This document shows positions 41,437 to 49,503 of a stretch of DNA of 64,000 nucleotides, piece after piece. A model generated the notes under the pieces. That model was not told the origin of the DNA. It worked only from the letters and a program-made list of their open reading frames with translations, and made no database searches. The stretch is from Verrucomicrobiota bacterium (GTDB lineage: Bacteria; Verrucomicrobiota; Verrucomicrobiia; Limisphaerales; JADLHS01): the NCBI GenBank assembly GCA_029573725.1, contig JAKQDQ010000181.1, positions 186,001 to 250,000 of the forward strand, written 5' to 3'. The first letter of the stretch is position 1; each line of letters opens with the position of its first letter. The translations under genes were made by a program, and so were the position numbers.

Positions 41437-41580
41437 AACGTAGGCCAGTCGAATCCGGTCGCCAACCCCGGTCCCGGCAGCGCGGTCGCGAATCGCGTTG
41501 ACCGGATTGCCGAAATATCCGCATCATGCCTCCCGGACCGGGCGGACGCCCGGCGGCAGGAATTTCAACCGAAACTGAAC

Positions 41581-42804
41581 ATGCATCTCGACGATCTTTA
41601 TTCCGAATTAACCCTCAAACCGGACGGCAAACTGGTGCTGCTGGTCCTGGACGGATTGGGCGATCTGGCCATCAAGGAGCAAAGCTACCTCACCCCGCTG
41701 GAAGCGGCTTACACCCCCAATCTGGACGCGCTTTCCAAAAGCTCGGCACAGGGCCGGATGATTCCCGTCGCGCCCGGCATCACCCCGGGCAGCGGCCCCG
41801 GCCACCTGGGATTGTTCGGCTACGACCCCATAGACTACCAGGTGGGACGGGGCGTGATCGAAGCGCTCGGGTTGGGCGTCGAGTTGAAACCTGGCGACGT
41901 CTGCGCGCGCGCGAATTTCGCCACCCTGGACGCCAGGGGCATCATCACCGATCGGCGCGCCGGGCGCATTCCGACCGAAACCTGCGAGCGGCTCGTGGCC
42001 TTGTTGCAGGCGAAGATCAAGAAAATTGGCGAAACCGAGGTGATCATCAAGGCGGGCAAGGAACACCGGTTTGTGGTGGTGTTCCGCGGCCGCGGCCTGG
42101 AAGGCCCGCTCACCGATGCGGATCCCAACCGGGAGGGACTGCCCATTCCTGCCGTGAAACCGCGTGATCCCGGCCATGCGCGGCAGAAAAAAACGGCGAA
42201 GCTGGTGGCCGACTTCTACAAGCTGGCGCTGCCGATTCTGCGGAACGAGAAACCGGCGAACGGGTTCCTGATGCGCGGGATTGCGCATCAGCCGCACCTG
42301 CCGCTCTTTGCCGAACGTTACCGGCTCAAGGCCGCCTGTCTCGCCGTTTATCCCATGTACAAGGGCCTGGCGCAGCTCGTCGGCATGCAGAAGCTGGAAG
42401 GGCCGCAAACCATCGCCGAGCAGTTCGAACGGTATCTTACCGAATACGATCGCTACGACTTCTTCTTCATCCACTACAAATACACGGACAAGGCCGGTGA
42501 AGACGGCAGCTTCGCTGCGAAGAAAAAGGCGGTTGAGGATTTTGACGCCGCCCTGCCAATTCTCCTGAAGAAGCGGCCGGCCGTGATCGCCGTCACGGGC
42601 GATCACTCGACGCCTTGCGCGCTGAAGAGCCATTCGTGGCACCCGCAACCGGTGTTGCTCAACTCCGCCGTGAGCGGTTGGGACAAGCTGGAGCGCTTCA
42701 CCGAAACCGGCGCAAACTCCGGCTCCCTCGGGATTTTCCCGTCCAAATTTCTGATCCGATTGATGCAGGCCAACGCGCGGATGTTCAACAAGTTCGGCGC
42801 CTGA
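41581..42804 (+). CDS. apgM: 2,3-bisphosphoglycerate-independent phosphoglycerate mutase, archaeal type
   Basis: 407 aa from the ATG at 41581. It interconverts 3- and 2-phosphoglycerate by a metal-dependent mechanism. The alkaline-phosphatase-superfamily opening LVLLVLDGLGDL is followed by TPNLDALSKSSAQGRM, TPGSGPGHLGLFGYDP (the catalytic Ser/Thr region), GVIEALGLGVELKPGDVCARANFAT, and the metal-binding end GDHSTPCALKSHSWHPQPVLL. It is much shorter than the bacterial iPGM (~510 aa). The call to ApgM rather than the related phosphonopyruvate decarboxylase/homoserine kinase is from these blocks. Confidence 0.93.
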   Translation: MHLDDLYSELTLKPDGKLVLLVLDGLGDLAIKEQSYLTPLEAAYTPNLDALSKSSAQGRMIPVAPGITPGSGPGHLGLFGYDPIDYQVGRGVIEALGLGVELKPGDVCARANFATLDARGIITDRRAGRIPTETCERLVALLQAKIKKIGETEVIIKAGKEHRFVVVFRGRGLEGPLTDADPNREGLPIPAVKPRDPGHARQKKTAKLVADFYKLALPILRNEKPANGFLMRGIAHQPHLPLFAERYRLKAACLAVYPMYKGLAQLVGMQKLEGPQTIAEQFERYLTEYDRYDFFFIHYKYTDKAGEDGSFAAKKKAVEDFDAALPILLKKRPAVIAVTGDHSTPCALKSHSWHPQPVLLNSAVSGWDKLERFTETGANSGSLGIFPSKFLIRLMQANARMFNKFGA

Positions 42805-42944
42805 CTTGTGCCCGGCTGGTGGCGGCGCGGGATTTCGCACTGCGCCCGCCGGACGCGGGCCGTTTCCGACGTCGCCCGGCGGGTCAACGCCCCCCAGGCG
42901 GGGCTTTGTCCGGGCGCGAGGACAATTTACTTTCGCCCCCGGGA

Positions 42945-43781
42945 ATGTTACAACGCGGCGTGCTTAATGATGCCTCACTTTGGAAGGCGCTGACCGATTC
43001 GCGCCGGTTCGTGGTGATCGCCGGACCGTGCGTGATCGAGTCCGAACAACTCTGCCTGGAGGTGGCGGCCAGGCTCAAAAAAATCTGCGCCCGGCTGGGC
43101 ATCCCGTACATTTTCAAGGCCAGCTTCGACAAGGCCAACCGCACTTCGGACAAATCCTTTCGCGGGCCGGGATTGGCCGCCGGGCTGCAGGTGCTGGCCC
43201 GGGTGCGCGCGCAGGTCGGCGTGCCGGTGCTCACGGACATCCACACCGAAATGCAAGCCGCCGTCGTGGGCGAAGTGGTGGATATTTTGCAAATACCCGC
43301 CTTTCTGTGTCGTCAAACGGATTTGATCGAAGCCGCCGTGGCGACCGGACAAATCGTGAACATCAAGAAAGGACAGTTTCTCTCCCCGCAGGAAATGGCG
43401 CGCGTGGCGCAAAAGGCGCGGCGCGCCGGGGGCAAACGCGTCGTGCTGACGGAACGGGGCACGACCTTTGGCTACAACAATCTGGTGGCGGACATGCGTT
43501 CGATTCCGATTCTGAAACAAACCGGTTGTCCGGTCATTTTTGATGCGACGCATTCGGTGCAGTTGCCGGGTGCCGGTGGTGACCAGTCGTCCGGGCAACG
43601 CGAGTTTGCGCCGGTGCTGGCGCGCGCGGCGGTGGCGGCGGGTGCGAACGGCGTGTTCCTCGAAACCCATCCGCATCCCGCCCGGGCCTTGAGCGATGGC
43701 GCGAACATGATTGCGCTGGCGGATCTGCCCCCGGTATTGCGCTGCCTGCGGAGGGTTTGGGCCGCCGTGAACCCGGGGTGA
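42945..43781 (+). CDS. kdsA: 3-deoxy-8-phosphooctulonate synthase (Kdo-8-P synthase)
   Basis: 278 aa from the ATG at 42945; an open frame from 42615 overlaps apgM. It condenses PEP and arabinose-5-phosphate to Kdo-8-P for lipid A-core LPS. Family blocks: VVIAGPCVIESEQL, IPYIFKASFDKANRTSDKSFRGPG, VLTDIHTEMQAA, IPAFLCRQTDLIEAAV, KKGQFLSP, TERGTTFGYNNLVADMRS and LPGAGGDQSSGQREF. It is followed by an LptA-like gene and lptB, i.e. an LPS synthesis-and-export group. Confidence 0.95.
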   Translation: MLQRGVLNDASLWKALTDSRRFVVIAGPCVIESEQLCLEVAARLKKICARLGIPYIFKASFDKANRTSDKSFRGPGLAAGLQVLARVRAQVGVPVLTDIHTEMQAAVVGEVVDILQIPAFLCRQTDLIEAAVATGQIVNIKKGQFLSPQEMARVAQKARRAGGKRVVLTERGTTFGYNNLVADMRSIPILKQTGCPVIFDATHSVQLPGAGGDQSSGQREFAPVLARAAVAAGANGVFLETHPHPARALSDGANMIALADLPPVLRCLRRVWAAVNPG

Positions 43782-43785
43782 GCGG

Positions 43786-45717
43786 ATGAGGGCGGGCCAA
43801 CTTGCGCTGCGCTGTCGCCGCTGGGGCGCCGTTCTGCTTGAACTCGGGCTCGGCGGCATCGCCTGCGGACAGGTGGGCGTCATCAAGGATTACCGGGTTT
43901 CACAATACTATCCGGCCCCCAACTTCCGCCAGTTGCAAATGCAGTTGGCCGGCCACGAAGCCGTGCAGCTGACCAATCGCGTCCGGATTTTTCATGTCAC
44001 GCAACCGCGTTTCACCTCGTTCCGCCCCGCGGGGGAGGTGGAGCTGACCATTGAGACGCCAGAGTGCTGGTTTGACGATCGCGATTCGCAGGCGCGCACC
44101 ATCGCTTCCGCCGCGCCGCTGACCATGCGCACCGGATCGGGAGATTTCAGCATTACCGGCACGGGCTTCAAGTGGTGGCAGAACCGGAAGACGCTCATCA
44201 TCTCCAACGCCGTCCACGCCGCGGTTCAATACACCAACAACGCGCCGCCGCTCATCATCACGTCCCGTTGGTTTCAATTCGACGCCGCGCTGCATCGGGG
44301 CGTGTTTTACGATGCCGTGCGCGTAACCGACACGAACCAAACCTTGACCTGCGCCACCTTGACCATCATCGGCAACACCAATCAAACGCACCCCACCATC
44401 CCGGGCCGCAATGCGCTCAATTCCGGCGGCGTGGAAATCATCGAAGCCGGGGGACCGCTGGAAATCCTCGGCGTTGCCCGCCCCGGCTACGCGCGCGCGC
44501 AACGCGGGATCCTGCGCCCGACCGAGCAACGCGTGGATTTGATCGGACAGGCGGACTGGGCGTTTGCCGGCCGTTCCGGGCAGGCGGAGCAATTCACGCT
44601 TTGGCATTGGGGCGAAGATATTGAAGCCCGCGGGGCAGTCCGTTTGACGTTGCCGCGCGCGGAACTGGGCGCCGCGGCCGATTTGTTGGCGACCACCAAC
44701 ACCGTGGGTCGGGGGACGGCCACCAATACGGTTTCACTCTTTGCCGACCGCTTCAGCAAACACGGTGTTGCGGTGCTCGCAGAAGGCAACGTGCGCGTGG
44801 TGGATGGATCAAACTTTTTGCATTGCGCGCGTTTGGAGGGACGGCAAGCCACCCAGCCGGCGTCGAACGGATGGGCCATCGCCACCGGGGACGTCCGCGT
44901 CGGCTCCGCCACGGGCGGCATCCAGTCGGATCGCGCCGAGTATGCCCGGGTGAGAAACGAAATTTTGTTCACCGGTAATCCGCGTTTGCAGGAGGGCGAA
45001 ATTCGCGGCACGGCGGGGCGCGTGCTTGTGCGTCCGCAGACGGGCGAAATCCAAGCGTTGGATTCGGTTGCCGTGCAGTTTCCGTTGGCCAACACTCAGG
45101 GTAGTTTTCTCAATCTTCTGCCCACGGAAACTGCGGGCCGGCCGCCGGCGATCTCGACCCGGACATCAAAAGCCATGATCCGGGCGCAATCATTTCAATT
45201 GCGGGATGGGCATGGTTTGTTCACGGGCGACGTGGTGGCGCAGGAAATCCCCGCCGATGGCAGCGAAGCCCGAATGCGGGCGCAGGAGCTGGAAATCCGG
45301 CTCGCCGCCGATCAACGGCACCCCGCGTTTTTGCAGGCGCGGCAGAATGTGATTTGTGAACGCGGCACCATCGGCGTAACCAACGGCCCGGCAGAATACG
45401 CGCGGATGGATTGCGCCACGTTGACGGCGCAGGCGGATCCCGCCACGGGCGAGTTGCAGCAGCTTTCCGCCACGGGCGGTGTGGATTTCCAACAGGCCGC
45501 CAGCCGGGCGCAGGGGGCGCAGGTGGTTTACACGGCGGCGGATCAAATCCTGCGTCTGATCGGGCATCCGCGCATTGAGCGACCGGAGGGCGTTTATCAG
45601 TCCGGGGACGAATTGATCTGGGACAACGCGAACCAGACCGTGCGCGGCTCGAACGCGCGCTTCACCGCCGCGCCTGCGCTCTTGAAGAATCTCAAGGGAT
45701 CAGAGAAATTTCCCTGA
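43786..45717 (+). CDS. large LptA/OstA-like (possibly LptC-LptA) periplasmic protein
   Basis: 643 aa with a signal-like N-terminus (WGAVLLELGLGGIACG). Long stretches of alternating beta-strand sequence with OstA/LptA-like features: PLTMRTGSGDFSITGTGFKWW, HRGVFYDAVRVTD, ALNSGGVEIIEAGGPLEIL, GVAVLAEGNVRVVDGSNFLHC, GWAIATGDVRVGSATGGIQSD, and FTGNPRLQEGEIRGTAGRV, plus LQARQNVICERG and GHPRIERPEGVYQSGDELIW near the end. It is three to four times the length of E. coli LptA. Its position between kdsA and lptB (5 nt from kdsA, 1 nt from lptB) suggests it forms the periplasmic bridge for LPS transport. Confidence 0.8.
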   Translation: MRAGQLALRCRRWGAVLLELGLGGIACGQVGVIKDYRVSQYYPAPNFRQLQMQLAGHEAVQLTNRVRIFHVTQPRFTSFRPAGEVELTIETPECWFDDRDSQARTIASAAPLTMRTGSGDFSITGTGFKWWQNRKTLIISNAVHAAVQYTNNAPPLIITSRWFQFDAALHRGVFYDAVRVTDTNQTLTCATLTIIGNTNQTHPTIPGRNALNSGGVEIIEAGGPLEILGVARPGYARAQRGILRPTEQRVDLIGQADWAFAGRSGQAEQFTLWHWGEDIEARGAVRLTLPRAELGAAADLLATTNTVGRGTATNTVSLFADRFSKHGVAVLAEGNVRVVDGSNFLHCARLEGRQATQPASNGWAIATGDVRVGSATGGIQSDRAEYARVRNEILFTGNPRLQEGEIRGTAGRVLVRPQTGEIQALDSVAVQFPLANTQGSFLNLLPTETAGRPPAISTRTSKAMIRAQSFQLRDGHGLFTGDVVAQEIPADGSEARMRAQELEIRLAADQRHPAFLQARQNVICERGTIGVTNGPAEYARMDCATLTAQADPATGELQQLSATGGVDFQQAASRAQGAQVVYTAADQILRLIGHPRIERPEGVYQSGDELIWDNANQTVRGSNARFTAAPALLKNLKGSEKFP

Positions 45718-45718
45718 C

Positions 45719-46501
45719 ATGGACCAGGCACCAACTCTGTCACCAACGGGATCCGCGGGTTCCGTTGCGGCTTCCGATGCGCTGTTGTTGCAAACAAGCG
45801 CGCTGGTGAAGGAATACAAAAATCGCCGCGTTGTGAACGGGGTCTCCATCCAGGTGGGCGCGGGTGAAATCGTCGGGCTGCTTGGGCCGAATGGCGCGGG
45901 CAAAACCACGACGTTCAACATGGTCGTGGGGGTGGTGCGTCCGGATGAAGGCCGGGTGAACTTCCTGGGGCGCGACATGACCAGGCTGGCGATGCACCAG
46001 CGCGCGCGCCTGGGCATCGGCTACCTGACGCAGGAGCCGTCCGTGTTCCGCAAGCTCACCGTGGCGCAAAACATCCAAGCGATTCTCGAAACCTGCAAGA
46101 TGAACCGCCGCGAACGTGCGGTGCGCTTGCAATATCTGCTCGAAGAACTGGAACTCACCCCGCTCGCCAAAAGCAAGGCCTACACGCTCAGTGGCGGCGA
46201 AAAACGTCGGCTCGAAATCACCCGCGCCCTGGTCACCAGCCCGAAGTTGCTGCTGTTGGATGAACCGTTCGCGGGCATTGATCCGTTGGCGGTTTATGAG
46301 GTGCAGAAAATCGTGCGCCGCCTGCGCGATCGTGGACTCGGCCTGTTGATCACCGACCATAGCGCGCGCGAAATGCTCAAGCTGATTGATCGCGGTTACA
46401 TCATTGTAAAAGGCCAGGTGCTCATCGAAGGTTCAGCGGAATTTCTGGCGCACGATCCCAAGGCGCGCGAAATCTACCTCGGACCGGAGTTCAATCTTTG
46501 A
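45719..46501 (+). CDS. lptB: LPS export ABC transporter ATP-binding protein
   Basis: 260-aa ABC ATPase that powers LPS extraction with LptFG. Walker A GPNGAGKTTTFNM, Q-loop region YLTQEPSVFRKLTVAQNIQAIL, signature LSGGEKRRLEITRAL, Walker B LLLDEPFAGIDP and switch His in LITDHSARE are all present; YLTQEPSVFRKL and the IIVKGQVLIEG end are LptB-specific. A leader of ~20 residues precedes the core. It starts 1 nt after the LptA-like gene's stop. lptFG are not in the window. Confidence 0.95.
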   Translation: MDQAPTLSPTGSAGSVAASDALLLQTSALVKEYKNRRVVNGVSIQVGAGEIVGLLGPNGAGKTTTFNMVVGVVRPDEGRVNFLGRDMTRLAMHQRARLGIGYLTQEPSVFRKLTVAQNIQAILETCKMNRRERAVRLQYLLEELELTPLAKSKAYTLSGGEKRRLEITRALVTSPKLLLLDEPFAGIDPLAVYEVQKIVRRLRDRGLGLLITDHSAREMLKLIDRGYIIVKGQVLIEGSAEFLAHDPKAREIYLGPEFNL

Positions 46502-46733
46502 GCCTCACCACGCCCGCGCAAGCGCGGCCAGGGCACGGCCAACCGGGCGGGCGCCGCCGCCGCCGCCGTCCCTCCGGAGCCAACCCCGTTCCCGCTCTTG
46601 ATACGCGGGCCCGCGCCGATTTGCCGACCGCTGGAGCAGCGGTGGTCGGCATCGCCCCTTCCCCTGTCCGGAAGCCCGCTTCGGCAGGAATTTCTGATTG
46701 CCTGTGCCGGAGTGCGCAGCAACCCTGTCAGAC

Positions 46734-48239
46734 GTGAAACGCATCGTCGCCCTGGTCTTGTGCCTGTGCTGGTGGGGGTGGAATGGCTCGCCGGCCGCCC
46801 AACCGCCCCCCGTCCACCCCAACATTTTGTTCATCATGTCCGACGACCACGCCGCGCACGCCATCAGCGCGTACGGCAGCCGGGTCAATCAAACGCCGCA
46901 CCTGGATCGGCTGGGGCGGGAGGGCGTGCGCCTCGAGAATTGCTTTGCGGTAAATGCCATCTGCACCCCCAGTCGCGCGGCGATCCTCACCGGCAAATAC
47001 AGCCACATCAACGGCGTGCCCGTGTTCAACCGCTTCGACGGCAGTCAATGGACGGTGGCGAAGGCGTTGCAGGCGGCGGGTTACCACACCGGCGTGATCG
47101 GCAAGTGGCATCTGCAAAGCGACCCGACCGGTTTTGATTACTGGAACATCCTGGTCGGACAGGGATTGTATTTTGATCCAGTGTTCATCGAAATGGGGGA
47201 GCGGAAGAAACATTCCGGCTACGCCACGGAGTTGATCACGGATTTTGCGCTGGAATTTCTCGAACAACGTCCCACTGACCGGCCGTTCTTCCTGATGTTG
47301 CACCACAAGGCGCCACATCGCGCCTGGCAACCCCACCCTAAATACGCCCACCAATTCGATGCCGTGGACCTGCCCGAACCGGAAACGTTCAACGACGATT
47401 ATGCGACGCGCGCGGACGCCGCACGGGCAGCCATCATGCGGGTCAGCCGCGATCTCACCCGAAACGATCTCAAGCTGTCCCCACCGCCCGGATTGAAAGG
47501 AGAAGCACTGGCCGCCTGGCGGCGCGGCACGGATTCCGAGCTGGAAGTGGTCACGGACGGTTACACCAACCGGCTCACCGGCGCGGCGCTCAAAAAGTGG
47601 AAATATCAGCGTTACCTGAAAGACTATCTCGCCTGCATCGCGTCCGTGGATGAGAGCGTAGGCCGCGTGCTGGATTACCTGGATCAAACCGGCTTGGTCA
47701 CCAACACCATTGTCATCTACACCTCAGACCAGGGCTTCTTTCTCGGCGACCACGACTGGTTCGACAAGCGTTTCATGTATGAAGAATCCATTCGCATGCC
47801 ATTTTTGATCCGCTATCCGCCGGAACTGCCCGCCGGCCGCGTGATTGAGCCGATGGTGCTTAATGTGGACTTTGCGCCGCTGTTTCTGGACTTTGCCGGG
47901 GTCCCCGTTCCGGCCGAAGTCCAGGGGCGCAGTTTCCGGCCGCTGCTCTCCGGACTGCCGCCGGCGGATTGGCGGCGCAGTTGGTATTACCGCTATTATC
48001 ATTATCCGAATGAACACGGAGTCGAGCCGCACTACGGCGTGCGCACCGAACGTTACAAGCTGATTTACTTCCACCGGCTTGAGCAATGGGAACTGTTTGA
48101 TTTACTGACCGACCCGCACGAGCTGAGGAATGTATATTCCGATCCGCAAAACGCGCGCCTGGTGGCGGATTTGCAGGCGGAATTAACCCGGCTGCGCCAG
48201 GAATTGGGCGACCGCAACCAGTACGCGGATCTCAAGTGA
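46734..48239 (+). CDS. secreted sulfatase (Cys-type)
   Basis: A family-S1 arylsulfatase-like hydrolase, about 501 aa from the GTG at 46734, which opens a signal peptide (RIVALVLCLCWWGWNGSPAAQ); a TTG at 46698 would precede it by 12 codons. The metal-binding opening NILFIMSDDHAAHAI and the active-site C-T-P-S-R in NAICTPSRAAILTGKY are clear; the Cys would need conversion to formylglycine. GKWHLQ, TSDQGFFLGDHDWFDKRFMYEESIRMP and the C-terminal metal site complete the fold. It removes sulfate esters, probably from polysaccharides. Its TGA abuts a minus-strand tRNA-Leu. Confidence 0.93.
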   Translation: MKRIVALVLCLCWWGWNGSPAAQPPPVHPNILFIMSDDHAAHAISAYGSRVNQTPHLDRLGREGVRLENCFAVNAICTPSRAAILTGKYSHINGVPVFNRFDGSQWTVAKALQAAGYHTGVIGKWHLQSDPTGFDYWNILVGQGLYFDPVFIEMGERKKHSGYATELITDFALEFLEQRPTDRPFFLMLHHKAPHRAWQPHPKYAHQFDAVDLPEPETFNDDYATRADAARAAIMRVSRDLTRNDLKLSPPPGLKGEALAAWRRGTDSELEVVTDGYTNRLTGAALKKWKYQRYLKDYLACIASVDESVGRVLDYLDQTGLVTNTIVIYTSDQGFFLGDHDWFDKRFMYEESIRMPFLIRYPPELPAGRVIEPMVLNVDFAPLFLDFAGVPVPAEVQGRSFRPLLSGLPPADWRRSWYYRYYHYPNEHGVEPHYGVRTERYKLIYFHRLEQWELFDLLTDPHELRNVYSDPQNARLVADLQAELTRLRQELGDRNQYADLK

Positions 48240-48324
48240 TGGTGCGCACGAAAGGACTTGAACCTTCACACCTTGCGGTACCAGATCCTAAGTCTGGCGC
48301 GTCTGCCAATTCCGCCACGTGCGC
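48240..48324 (-). tRNA. tRNA-Leu (anticodon TAG)
   Basis: On the minus strand: acceptor GCGCACG / CGTGCGC, D-arm with GGCAGACGC, anticodon stem CCAGA / TCTGG around loop CTTAGGA (TAG, reads CUA), a long variable arm, T-arm with GGTTCAAGTCC, discriminator A and encoded CCA. Its 3' end touches the sulfatase stop (48237-48239) with no gap. Confidence 0.96.
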
Positions 48325-48475
48325 GACGCCTGTTCATTTACCCCAAACCCACCCAAAAGCAAACCGCGAATCCCGTGAGTCCGCCACCCCGGCTGGCATA
48401 ATGTCCATCCGGCGCCGCCGGCAGAGAACGCCGGCCCGCAAACGACCGTGTCCCGGCAGACCCGGGCTGTTCCGG

Positions 48476-49129
48476 TCAAAAGATCCGACCCAGCCGATGA
48501 ATGATCATGCCGGTGTTTTCCAGCCACCAACCCAGCATCGTGGTCAGGTCCACCTTTGCCGTCAGCAGGGGAATGCCGATGAGCAGCACCAGCACGTTGC
48601 CGAGAAAAATAACGACTGCCGAAAACAAATAGCCCTGACTGGTGATGTCGGATTGTTGGGTTTTGAGGATGTGCGCCGTCAGCGTGGCATGAAAAGCGTA
48701 GGCTGCACCCACGCAGAGATGAAACCAGACAAACAGATCGCGCCAGTTCCACAGCAAATGTCCGGTCAGAAACACCACCACCACCACCACTGCGTAAAGC
48801 GGGAAGAAATAGGGTGAGAGTGCAATCAGAAAGTTGGTTTTATCCACAATCACGTGACCGCCACGCGATGTAGCCTTGAACTTTTTGACCCGCCCGCCAA
48901 ACAACCAGGTCCACAACACGTGCGTCAGCTCATGACCGACGACGTAGAACCACATCGGGCGGGGCAAAAACAGATAGATGGCGAGCCAGCACGCGACGCC
49001 CGCCAGAATGGGCACCACGGTGGTGTCGGCGCCGCCGCAGCGGCTCATGACCATCCACAAGGTTTTCGCCGCGCCGGCGCAGACCGGCAGCAGCAGAATC
49101 GCGATGATGAACTTCACCCATTTCGGCAC
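48476..49129 (-). CDS. M50-like integral membrane protein
   Basis: 217 aa with five to six hydrophobic segments. The motif VVGHELTHVLWTWLFGG holds HELTH, the zinc-binding HExxH of site-2-protease-like M50 proteases, embedded in a membrane region; a later NFLIALSPYFFPLY block resembles the family's second conserved region, where an Asp would be expected but a Ser-Pro is found. It may therefore be an M50-type membrane protease or an inactive relative. No substrate is suggested by context. Confidence 0.65.
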   Translation of the reverse strand: MPKWVKFIIAILLLPVCAGAAKTLWMVMSRCGGADTTVVPILAGVACWLAIYLFLPRPMWFYVVGHELTHVLWTWLFGGRVKKFKATSRGGHVIVDKTNFLIALSPYFFPLYAVVVVVVFLTGHLLWNWRDLFVWFHLCVGAAYAFHATLTAHILKTQQSDITSQGYLFSAVVIFLGNVLVLLIGIPLLTAKVDLTTMLGWWLENTGMIIHRLGRIF

Positions 49130-49503
49130 GCGCGGATTGTTGTGGAGTGTGATGATGTTCGCAAGGCTGAGCCGTCATGGAGTGCGCCCGCAGAGCGAAG
49201 CGACGCCGGCGCTTCCGGACGGGCGCTGGCGCATCCAGGTTCGGGAAGCGTGCATGCATCCGAAAGCGGCGGGGCGCGTTGCTTCCCGTCGCCGTCCAGG
49301 ACCTGCTCCGCCACACCTTGCACGGCATGACACATGACGAAGTTCCCCAGGATTTCCGCGACAGCAACGCATTGCCCGCCGGTCGTTGCATCCCCGGCAG
49401 CGGACGGTGTCGGGAAATTCCCGGTTGCCCGCGCGCCTGGAATCTGGCTCTCTCAACCACGCCAAACATCCAAACCATACTTCCAAGCTCACCACGAACT
49501 CCC
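49130..49503. other. divergent intergenic region, no gene recognised
   Basis: 374 nt between an M50-like gene (minus) and an FGE/sialidase gene (plus). A long open frame crosses it in continuation of the downstream gene but its translation is Arg-rich and not protein-like. I see no clear promoter, hairpin or repeat. Confidence 0.45.

Noticed and set aside
49177..49503. N-terminal extension of the FGE/sialidase frame
   Set aside because: Translation is basic and non-conserved in look, and a proper signal peptide starts at 49504.
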